From assembly GCA_002392625.1 (NCBI GenBank), contig DGHJ01000097.1, positions 1-5,532 of the forward strand: a stretch of DNA of 5,532 nt. Reading direction: 5' to 3'. The stretch's first letter is position 1; every line of letters starts with the position of its first letter. This stretch comes from Oscillospiraceae bacterium UBA3851 (GTDB lineage Bacteria > Bacillota > Clostridia > Oscillospirales > Oscillospiraceae). The notes under the pieces are model-generated. The model made no database searches and had not been told where the DNA came from. It saw only the letters and a program-made list of their open reading frames with translations. A program made the position numbers and the translations under genes. Shown in pieces: positions 1-5,474 of the stretch.

Positions 1-1145
1 GCCATGCCGAAGCCCTTGAGCACCCACACCGCGTAGAGCAGGGCCGGGAAGGTGTACTCGCCGTGGGCGGCATTGGCGGCGACCTGGCCGGTGGGCATGA
101 CGAAGCACATGACGATCAGGCCCAGGAAGGTGATGCCCAGGCCCAGGGAGATGGTCCACTTGCGGCCGATCTTGTCCGCGATGCCGCCGGCGATGGCAAA
201 GCCCACCACGGAGGCCAGGCCGCCCAGGATCGTCAGGATCATGGTGGCGCTGGACGCGGCGTTCAGATAGTAGATGACGTAGTTGCCCACGTAGGTTCCC
301 AGGGCGTTGTCGCTCATGAACCACAGGAACTCGGCGCCCAGGATGGCCAGCAGCATGTTGCGGTTGGCCTTGGACATGGGCTTGTCGTCGTCAATGGGCG
401 TCTCCACGGCGGCCAGCTGCTCGCCCAGCGCCATCTCGCCCTTGAGCTCCTCGGCCAGCTCGTTTTCACGGATGGTCCTGAACAGCACCAGCGCGGAGAT
501 GACCATCAGCACGGAGGCGATGATGAAGGGCAGCTCGATGGTCCAGAGATTGCGCTCGGCCACGGGGGCGTTGATGTAATGGGACAGCACGAAGGCAAGG
601 CCCAGCACCGTGGCGAAGGCGCCGCCGAAATAGCCCATGATATTGATGATGCCGTTGGCCTTGGCCCGCAGGGGCTTGGGCGTGATGTCGGGCATCAGCG
701 CCACGGCCGGGTTGCGGTACATCATCATGAACAGCAGCACGATGGCCATCATGGCCACCATGCCGGCCACGTTGTTGTGGTGGAAGAAGAGGGGGATGAA
801 GGGGAAGGCCACGGCGGATACGAAGGTGCCCACCAGGATGAAGGGCATGCGCTTGCCGATGGGGCTTTTGGTCTTGTCGGAGAGGTTGCCGAAGATGGGC
901 AGCAGGATCAGCGCGGCCAGATTATCGCAGGCCATGATGATGCCCACGATCCACTGGACGTTGAGGATCTTCTCCGGGTCGCTGGCCTTCAGCTCCGCCG
1001 AGGACATCTCATAGATGTTGCGGGCGAAGATGTCGGTCAGGAAGGTGGGGCACCAGGAGTCGTACACCTGCCACAGCAGCAGGATGCCGAAAAAGGCAAA
1101 GCCGATCAGCGCGGTGCGTTTGTAGTTGAGTTTCAGCGGTTTCAT
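1..1145 (-). CDS. MFS transporter, SLC45/GPH-like sugar:cation symporter type (C-terminus cut by window edge)
   Basis: Integral membrane transporter; 381 residues are visible and the 3' end lies beyond the left edge. The start ATG (1145-1143) overlaps the stop of the upstream HAD gene as ATGA. Hydrophobic segments lie at about 13-28, 64-85, 101-121, 127-143, 166-189, 203-223, 264-295, 300-322, 331-350 and 364-381. The loop 2-3 motif GNLSDKTKSPIGKRMPF (86-102) and its second-half echo GGIADKIGRKW (320-330) are the paired MFS signatures. RNPAVALMPDITPKPLRAKA (144-163) resembles the stretch typical of the SLC45/GPH sugar symporters. Residues 224-262 form a charged central loop between the two six-helix halves. 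Members usually run about 430-480 residues, so roughly the last two helices are missing. The substrate cannot be read from sequence; a glycoside or other sugar is the family-based guess. The coupled phosphatase gene suggests a joint function. Confidence 0.88.
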   Translation of the reverse strand, partial: MKPLKLNYKRTALIGFAFFGILLLWQVYDSWCPTFLTDIFARNIYEMSSAELKASDPEKILNVQWIVGIIMACDNLAALILLPIFGNLSDKTKSPIGKRMPFILVGTFVSAVAFPFIPLFFHHNNVAGMVAMMAIVLLFMMMYRNPAVALMPDITPKPLRAKANGIINIMGYFGGAFATVLGLAFVLSHYINAPVAERNLWTIELPFIIASVLMVISALVLFRTIRENELAEELKGEMALGEQLAAVETPIDDDKPMSKANRNMLLAILGAEFLWFMSDNALGTYVGNYVIYYLNAASSATMILTILGGLASVVGFAIAGGIADKIGRKWTISLGLGITFLGLIVMCFVMPTGQVAANAAHGEYTFPALLYAVWVLKGFGM

Positions 1146-1933
1146 CGCAATTCCTCCCAAATTTTCTCAATATCCCGATACACCCACGTGGGGGTGATCC
1201 CATACTTTTCCATATCCGCCATGACGCCCTCGCCGGAGAGCACGAAGATGCTGTCGATCCCGGCGTTGACGCCGCAGGCCACGTCCGTATAGAGCCGGTC
1301 GCCGATGATGACAGCCTGCTCCGGCGCAAAGCCTGTCCGCTCCAGCGCCAGCTCCACCATGGCGGGCCTGGGCTTGCCGATGACCAGAGGCTCCCGGCCC
1401 GTGGCACGGCTCAGCATCTGGCACACGCTGCCGCAGTCCGGCACGCTGCCGTACCAGGTGGGGCACACCCAGTCCGGGTTGGTGGCGATCCAGTCCACAC
1501 CCCGGTTCAGGAGGATGCACCCATCCTCCAGCTTTTGAAAGGTCAGCTCCGTGTCAAAGCCGCACAGCAGCACGTCCACGTTGTCCTCCCGGTCCGTCGT
1601 CACCGGGATGCCGGCCGACTCCAGCTGGCCATAAAAGGACCGGGTGCCGAACACATAGCACCGCTTCCCGGGGAGATTTTTGCGCAGGTGGCGGACGGTG
1701 GCGTCCACCGAGGTGAGGAAGTCGTCCGCCGTGGTCTCAATACCCAGGCGGCTCATTTTCTTGATGTAGCCCTCCACGCCCCGGGAGGAGTTGTTGGTGA
1801 GGAAGAGATACCGGCCGCCGACGGCGCGAATGTGGGCGAGAAACTCCTTCACGCCGTCAAACAGCTGCTCATCCAGATAGATGGTGCCGTCCATATCCAG
1901 CAGAAAGAGACGCTTGTCACGCAGCGTAGCTAT
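1142..1933 (-). CDS. HAD-IIA family (NagD-like) sugar/nucleotide phosphatase, apparent ATA start
   Basis: Cytoplasmic HAD-superfamily hydrolase of subclass IIA, which removes phosphate from small phosphorylated metabolites through an aspartyl-phosphate. Numbered from the ATA codon (263 aa): motif I DMDGT at 13-17 (nucleophile Asp13, acid/base Asp15), motif II TNNSS at 46-50, ATNPD at 150-154, motif III Lys187 in GKPRP, and motif IV GDRLYTD at 211-217. The region between motifs II and III is the C2-type cap that defines IIA. Length fits the family (about 250-270 aa). Start choice: GGGAGGTGA at 1947-1939 sits 8 bases before an in-frame ATA (1933-1931), which gives the N-terminus expected for the family. 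Conventional in-frame alternatives are GTG 1942, ATG 1963, ATG 1972 and TTG 2020, none with a well-placed Shine-Dalgarno. Its TGA overlaps the transporter ATG. The family call is firm; substrate and exact start are not. Confidence 0.9.
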   Translation of the reverse strand: MATLRDKRLFLLDMDGTIYLDEQLFDGVKEFLAHIRAVGGRYLFLTNNSSRGVEGYIKKMSRLGIETTADDFLTSVDATVRHLRKNLPGKRCYVFGTRSFYGQLESAGIPVTTDREDNVDVLLCGFDTELTFQKLEDGCILLNRGVDWIATNPDWVCPTWYGSVPDCGSVCQMLSRATGREPLVIGKPRPAMVELALERTGFAPEQAVIIGDRLYTDVACGVNAGIDSIFVLSGEGVMADMEKYGITPTWVYRDIEKIWEELR

Positions 1934-1938
1934 GGCTC

Positions 1939-1947
1939 TCACCTCCC
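1939..1947 (-). promoter_or_regulatory. Strong Shine-Dalgarno of the HAD gene, positioned for an ATA codon
   Basis: The minus strand reads GGGAGGTGA, of which GGAGGTGA is fully complementary to the 16S rRNA 3' end. Eight bases separate GGAGG from the in-frame ATA at 1933-1931. There is no ATG, GTG or TTG at the proper distance, and the GTG at 1942-1940 lies inside the site itself. This site decides the proposed start. Confidence 0.7.
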
Positions 1948-1967
1948 ATCCATAATAATACATAGTA

Positions 1968-1996
1968 AGCATAACACAAAGCCGCCCGCTGTGCAA
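1968..1996 (-). promoter_or_regulatory. Candidate sigma-A promoter with extended -10 for the HAD-MFS pair
   Basis: On the minus strand TTGCAC (1996-1991) is followed by a 17-base spacer and TATGCT (1973-1968). A TG precedes the -10 in the extended position (TGTTATGCT). The -35 matches the consensus only in TTG and the -10 in four of six bases. The predicted transcript start, near 1962, lies just upstream of the Shine-Dalgarno and would exclude the ATG codons at 1963 and 1972 as starts. No terminator separates spoVAF from this gene, so read-through from spoVAF could also supply transcript. Confidence 0.4.
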
Positions 1997-2023
1997 GCGG
2001 AACGGCCTTGTGTCCATCAATTT

Positions 2024-3430
2024 TCATGTGTTCTCCCTGCTGATGGGGCGGCGATGCAGAATGGCGCCCAGGGCCTTGCCGTCGAAGGGGACCAGCGGAT
2101 AGAGGTACCCCTTCCCCACCAGCGGGCGGGTGGTGGCCATCAGCAGCAGGATCACCGCCACGCCCAGGCCAAAGCCCCACCAGCCCAGAAGCCAGATGAG
2201 CCCCAACAGCGCCACCCGACACAGCTTGCAGGCAAAGCCCATCTCGTAGCTGTGCTGGGTGTAGCTGGCCACGGCCACGAAGGCCATATACACCAGCACC
2301 TCCGGCACCAGCCACCGGGACTGCACGGCGAAATCCCCCAATATCAGCGCGCCCAGCATGCTGAAGGCGGTGCTCAGGGAGTTGGGCGTGTTCAGCGACG
2401 CCAGCTTCAGAATGTCGATGATGAACTCCACCAGCAGCAGCTGCAAAATGAGGGGCACGGCATAGTCCCCCTCCACCAGAAGGAATCGCATGCTCTCCGG
2501 CAGGTGTTCCGGGTCGTTCACCAGCAGGTACCACATGGGGGTGATGAACAGCGTCAGCACCAGCACCACCAGCCGCAGGATCCGCAGATAGGAGCCGATG
2601 AGGGGCGGAAAATAATAGTCGTTGATCTCCTCGGCAAAGCTCCAGATGGTGGTGGGCAGAATCATGGCCGAGGCAGAGTTGTCCACCATCAGCAGCACGT
2701 CCCCCTCCATGAGGCAGGCCGCCGCCACGTCGGGCCGCTCGGTGTAGCGCACCTTGGGAAAGGGATTGTACCACTGGCGCGGCGACAGGCACTCCTCCAC
2801 GCTCTCCTGCCCCATGGACAGCGAGCGGACCTCCATCGCAGAGAGCTTCTGCCGCAGCTCGGTCAGCAGCTTCTCGTCCGCCTTCCCCTCCATGTAGCAG
2901 ATGGCCACGTCCAGAGCTGTGCGGCCGCCCACCTGGTGGGGCTCCAGCGTCAGGCCCGGATAGCGGATGCGGCGGCGCAGCAGGGCGGCGTTCTGCATCA
3001 GGCTCTCCCCGAAGCCGTCGTGGCTGCCCCGCAGCACCTTGCTGGCGTCCGGCTCCGAGATGGCCCGCAGCGGGAACTGCTTGGCGTCCAGCAATATCCC
3101 GCCGCCGAAGCCCTCGATCATCAGCAGCGTCTTTCCGGCGAACACCGCCGTGGCCATCTCCCGCTGCTCCGTCTCCGTTTTCACGTCGGCGATGCTGACG
3201 TACCGCTCCAAAAAGTCCTGCAGCGTGTCCATGCCGGTCCAGTCCGGCACCTGCAGCCACACGGCGATCATCCGCTCCAGCACCGCGTCGTCGGCATAGC
3301 CGTTCACCACCCAAAGCTTGGCCCGCCGCCCGCCGATGCGCAGCGTCCGGCTGGTCATGTCAAAGCAGCGGCCGTCCCCCAGCAGGGTGTCCATCTCCGC
3401 CGTGCGATCTGAAAACGATACCTGTCTCAT
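2024..3430 (-). CDS. spoVAF: SpoVAF/GerA-family spore germination membrane protein
   Basis: GerA-type A-subunit homologue of 468 aa (B. subtilis SpoVAF is about 490), expected in the inner spore membrane. Residues 1 to about 265 are the soluble N-terminal region. It holds the family block with EPDASKVLRGSHDGFGES (126-143), then LLRRRIR (150-156), and NPFPKVRYTERPD (222-234). The rest is membrane: segments near 279-303, 324-345, 352-372, 375-390 and 406-434. GDFAVQSRWLVPEVLVYMAF (365-384) followed by YTQHSYEMGFACKL (390-403) fits SpoVAF better than nutrient-receptor GerAA proteins. In B. subtilis SpoVAF acts with FigP as an ion channel that amplifies germination; that this one does so is inference. 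The start ATG follows GGGAGG with 6 bases between. It has no GerB- or GerC-type neighbour and no other spoVA gene in the window, so it is not in a classic ger operon. A plain GerA-family call is near certain; the SpoVAF subtype is probable. Confidence 0.88.
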   Translation of the reverse strand: MRQVSFSDRTAEMDTLLGDGRCFDMTSRTLRIGGRRAKLWVVNGYADDAVLERMIAVWLQVPDWTGMDTLQDFLERYVSIADVKTETEQREMATAVFAGKTLLMIEGFGGGILLDAKQFPLRAISEPDASKVLRGSHDGFGESLMQNAALLRRRIRYPGLTLEPHQVGGRTALDVAICYMEGKADEKLLTELRQKLSAMEVRSLSMGQESVEECLSPRQWYNPFPKVRYTERPDVAAACLMEGDVLLMVDNSASAMILPTTIWSFAEEINDYYFPPLIGSYLRILRLVVLVLTLFITPMWYLLVNDPEHLPESMRFLLVEGDYAVPLILQLLLVEFIIDILKLASLNTPNSLSTAFSMLGALILGDFAVQSRWLVPEVLVYMAFVAVASYTQHSYEMGFACKLCRVALLGLIWLLGWWGFGLGVAVILLLMATTRPLVGKGYLYPLVPFDGKALGAILHRRPISRENT

Positions 3431-3456
3431 GTCCCGCCTCCCCGTTGTATTCGCAA

Positions 3457-3487
3457 TAGTATGGGGCAGCGAAATGGAAAAATATGC
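3457..3487 (-). promoter_or_regulatory. Candidate sigma-G (forespore) promoter of the spoVAF-like gene
   Basis: The minus strand carries CATACTA (3463-3457), an exact match to the sigma-G -10 consensus. Upstream GCATA (3487-3483) fits the sigma-G -35 core GHATR. The spacer is 19 bases, one longer than the usual 17-18. The -10 ends 26 bases before the ATG, leaving room for a short leader with the GGGGAGG Shine-Dalgarno. Known biology agrees: the B. subtilis spoVA operon is sigma-G controlled. Confidence 0.5.
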
Positions 3488-3489
3488 GT

Positions 3490-3519
3490 AAAAACGGGGA
3501 GCGAATCGCTCCCCGTTTT
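3490..3519 (-). terminator. Rho-independent terminator of the acyltransferase gene
   Basis: A perfect inverted repeat, aaaacggggagcg (3491-3503) and cgctccccgtttt (3507-3519), leaves a three-base loop and begins directly after the TAG stop of the gene to the right. On the minus strand the stem ends in TTTTT. It insulates the spoVAF-like gene from upstream transcription, which supports a separate promoter for that gene. Confidence 0.88.
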
Positions 3520-4917
3520 CTATACCGTTTTGATAAAATAGTAGAACGTCTCGTCCTCCCCGTTGCGGCGCATACAGGAGGCGAGCATTTTGTAGGAGGC
3601 GGCGTTCTCCTTATAACACTTGGCCACCACCCGGTCGATGCCCAGCCGGTACAAGGCCCACTCCGCCGCCGCGGCAAAGGCCTCGGTGCCGTAGCCGTGG
3701 CCGGCGCAGGCCGGGGCGATGCGGCAGCCCAGCTCGGCGCCGCCCCGCCAGTCCAGATTATAGAGCACCGCCTCGCCGATGAGCTGCCCCTCCAGCCGTA
3801 CGGCAAAGTTCACCGCCATGCGCTTGGCAAAGTCCTCCCGAACCACGTTCAGGAAATAGTCCTCCGTCAGCTCGCCGTGGAGATCCTGCCGGTAGTCGTA
3901 GCCCCACCAGCGGTTGCGCGCGTCGTCCAGACACAGGGCGTTGTAGGCTCCCTTGTCCGCCTCGGTGAACCCATCCAACACCAGACGCTCCGTCTCCAGC
4001 CGGGGCACGGCGTCCAGATCGTCCAGCTCGCTGCCTACGGCGAAATGCACCTTGCTCCCCAGCTCGGCGGGCAGATACTGGAGCTTGGAGGTCCGCAGCC
4101 CCTTGTCCCTGGCGTCGTCCTCCCGGTTGATCCAGACGCAGTCGGCGGCAAAGCGCCCGGCAAAGGCCTGCACCAGCGCGGGGTAGGCGCCGGGGGCGGA
4201 GTAGAGGGCCTTCTCAATGTGGATGATCAGCGTGTCGCCGCTCTTTTCCGCCAGACACACGGCCAACAATCGGCCGTCCTCCTCCAGCGCGCCGGCGCGG
4301 AACCAGCCCGTATCCAACAGGCGGAACGTCTCGCGGGCATAGCGCAGCTCCCGCCGGGCGTTGAAGCTGTCCTTCTGGAACTCCCCCTCATACGCCTGCC
4401 AGAAGGCTTCCAGCCGCGACCCGTCCGCCCCCGTCAGCTCCACGAAACGGGCGTCGGGGTGCTCCTTGCGGAACTTGTTGATATGGTTGCGCTGGCCGCT
4501 GTAGCGCCGCCCGGCAAAATTGGCCAGATCCTCAGCGCGGTAGAGGTAGTCCTTCCACATGCGCTTGCTGGTGATCACCACGCGGGCGTAGCGTGAGCAC
4601 AGCAGGGCCGTCTCCTCCTGGGGCACCACGGAGATCACCGGGCGCAGACCGACGGCGGTGCAGTAGGACTCAATGGCGGCCAGCGCTGCATCTACGTCCC
4701 CCTCCGGCGAGGGCACCGGCAGGTCGAACATGACCTCGCCCTCGATCTCGTTGCGGACGATCAGGCATCCCGCCGCCTCGGCAAAAGACGGGTTGAGATA
4801 TCCGCTCCACATGAGCTTGGTGCCCACGGCGTATTCGCACAGCCGGTAAGGGCAGCTCTCGTAATAGGTGCGCAGGATGTGGCCGTTCTCCGGCGTTACG
4901 GGTGTAAATGTCAGCAT
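3520..4917 (-). CDS. Two-domain acyltransferase: DUF2156 (LPG synthase C-terminal-like) fused to RimJ/RimL-like GNAT
   Basis: A 465-aa protein made of two GNAT-fold units, with no signal peptide or membrane helix seen. Residues 1 to about 292 match DUF2156, the fold of the lysyl-phosphatidylglycerol synthase catalytic domain. Signatures are YSGQRNHINKFRKEHPDARF (139-158) and WINREDDARDKGLRTSKLQY (262-281). Residues about 303-465 are a RimJ/RimL-type N-acetyltransferase: RLETERLVLDGFTEAD (306-321), then the acetyl-CoA loop region CRIAPACAGHGYGTEAF (398-414), then ENAASYKML (437-445). In the acetyl-CoA motif (usually Q/R-x-x-G-x-G/A) the first position is Ala405; both glycines, Gly408 and Gly410, are kept. 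The start ATG follows GGGAGGAAAG, with 10 bases after GGAGG, a rather long gap. It is flanked by terminators on both sides and so probably monocistronic. Substrates are unknown; aminoacyl or acetyl transfer to a small molecule, lipid or protein is possible. The fusion is clear; its role is not. Confidence 0.85.
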   Translation of the reverse strand: MLTFTPVTPENGHILRTYYESCPYRLCEYAVGTKLMWSGYLNPSFAEAAGCLIVRNEIEGEVMFDLPVPSPEGDVDAALAAIESYCTAVGLRPVISVVPQEETALLCSRYARVVITSKRMWKDYLYRAEDLANFAGRRYSGQRNHINKFRKEHPDARFVELTGADGSRLEAFWQAYEGEFQKDSFNARRELRYARETFRLLDTGWFRAGALEEDGRLLAVCLAEKSGDTLIIHIEKALYSAPGAYPALVQAFAGRFAADCVWINREDDARDKGLRTSKLQYLPAELGSKVHFAVGSELDDLDAVPRLETERLVLDGFTEADKGAYNALCLDDARNRWWGYDYRQDLHGELTEDYFLNVVREDFAKRMAVNFAVRLEGQLIGEAVLYNLDWRGGAELGCRIAPACAGHGYGTEAFAAAAEWALYRLGIDRVVAKCYKENAASYKMLASCMRRNGEDETFYYFIKTV

Positions 4918-4940
4918 GATGCTCTTTCCTCCCTGGGTGT

Positions 4941-4974
4941 GAAAAAGAGAACGCCGGCCAGCCGACCGGCGTTC
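4941..4974 (-). terminator. Rho-independent terminator after the DtxR/MntR-like gene
   Basis: GAACGCCGG (4974-4966 on the minus strand) pairs with CCGGCGTTC (4957-4949), extended by a C-G and a T-G pair to a four-base loop. TCTTTTT follows (4948-4942). It lies 15 bases past the repressor stop and ends about 24 bases before the acyltransferase ATG. Confidence 0.82.
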
Positions 4975-4989
4975 CGCAAAATGATCCCA

Positions 4990-5361
4990 TCAGCTGCGGC
5001 TGTGCCAGAAGGCGCGCAGCTTCTCATACGTCTCCTCGCTGAGGTGGTGCTCGATGAGGCAGGCGTCGTGCTCCGCCGTCTCCGCACTGACGCCCAGGGC
5101 GCAGAACACGTCTGTCAGCAGATGGTGCTTGTCCAGCGTCTCGCTGGCGATGGCCATGCCCTTCTCGGTCAGCACCAGCTGACCGTCGTCCATCCGCTGC
5201 AGGCAGCCGCTGTCCACCAGCTTGCCCACCGCCACGCTGACGCTGGGCTTGGAAAAGCCCAGGTGCGCGGCCACGTCCACGCTGCGGCAGCTGCCCTTGG
5301 CCTGCCGGATCATGAGAATGGCCTCCAGATAATCCTCACTGGAACGGTGTCCGTCCGCCAT
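4990..5361 (-). CDS. DtxR/MntR-family metal-dependent transcriptional repressor
   Basis: Small cytoplasmic DNA-binding regulator of 123 aa; the family senses Mn2+ or Fe2+ and represses metal uptake genes. The N-terminal winged helix includes SSEDYLEAI (7-15), a helix-turn-helix at about 26-51 (RSVDVAAHLGFSKPSVSVAV onward) and the wing LVLTEKGMAIA (62-72). The dimerisation and metal domain follows, with DKHHLL (77-82) and DACLIEHHLSEET (99-111). Compared with B. subtilis MntR ligands, Asp8/Glu11/His77/Glu102/His103 correspond to Asp10, Glu13, His79, Glu104 and His105, while the Glu99 position is Cys101, as in DtxR-type proteins. It lacks the C-terminal SH3-like domain of DtxR and is shorter than MntR (142 aa). 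The start ATG follows AAGGAGG with 7 bases between. No transporter gene is visible beside it, so its targets lie elsewhere. Mn versus Fe specificity cannot be assigned, so I give no symbol. Confidence 0.9.
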   Translation of the reverse strand: MADGHRSSEDYLEAILMIRQAKGSCRSVDVAAHLGFSKPSVSVAVGKLVDSGCLQRMDDGQLVLTEKGMAIASETLDKHHLLTDVFCALGVSAETAEHDACLIEHHLSEETYEKLRAFWHSRS

Positions 5362-5390
5362 ATCCGTCCCTCCTTGTCGGCAAATCCATG

Positions 5391-5417
5391 CCTTATATTG
5401 TCCTTATCCTACCCTAT
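5391..5417 (-). repeat. Three phased direct repeats over the repressor promoter (candidate operator)
   Basis: On the minus strand ATAGGG (5417-5412), ATAAGG (5407-5402) and ATAAGG (5396-5391) recur at steps of 10 and 11 bases, about one helical turn. They cover the 3' end of the spacer, the -10 and the expected transcription start of the DtxR/MntR-like gene. Family members often repress themselves, so this is a plausible operator. It does not match the classical palindromic DtxR box, although its left part (ATAGGGTAG) agrees with TTAGGTTAG at seven of nine bases. Confidence 0.4.
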
Positions 5418-5434
5418 GCCGCCGCCCTTGTCAA
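5406..5434 (-). promoter_or_regulatory. Sigma-A promoter of the DtxR/MntR-like gene
   Basis: A perfect -35 TTGACA (5434-5429) and a -10 TAGGAT (5411-5406; TA--AT matches the consensus) are separated by exactly 17 bases. The predicted start near 5399 gives a leader of about 38 bases that includes the AAGGAGG Shine-Dalgarno. Confidence 0.72.
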
Positions 5435-5436
5435 GC

Positions 5437-5474
5437 AGAAAAGCGTCTGAGCCGCGGCTGCGGCACAGACGCTT
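5437..5474 (-). terminator. Long hairpin with short T-run upstream of the repressor promoter
   Basis: aagcgtctg (5441-5449) pairs with cagacgctt (5466-5474). After one A-A mismatch, gccgc (5451-5455) pairs with gcggc (5460-5464) around a GGCT loop. On the minus strand the stem runs into TTTTCT. It is probably the terminator of a minus-strand gene beyond the right edge, ending just before the TTGACA of the next promoter. Confidence 0.6.

Noticed and set aside
63..1292. Long plus-strand open frame (409 codons) opposite the MFS and HAD genes
   Set aside because: Its product is a His/Gln/Gly-rich low-complexity shadow of GC-rich codons on the other strand; the minus strand encodes recognisable family motifs.
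1986..2000. Small hairpin CCGCT-TGCAC-AGCGG between spoVAF and the HAD gene, considered as a terminator
   Set aside because: Only five pairs and no T-run follows; it coincides with the candidate -35 of the HAD promoter.
1917..3314. Alternative minus-strand frame of 465 codons overlapping spoVAF
   Set aside because: Compositional shadow (Gly, Ala, Arg, Pro) in another frame of spoVAF; only its last 36 codons have an independent start worth noting.
1535..3412. Plus-strand open frame of 625 codons opposite spoVAF
   Set aside because: Rich in H, Q and R with no domain, and antisense to a clear GerA-family protein.
3484..4596. Plus-strand open frame of 370 codons opposite the acyltransferase
   Set aside because: Antisense shadow with no motifs; it begins inside the terminator hairpin.
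5408..5417. Classical palindromic DtxR box at the repressor promoter
   Set aside because: Only the left half-site resembles the consensus; the right half is absent, so phased direct repeats describe the region better.
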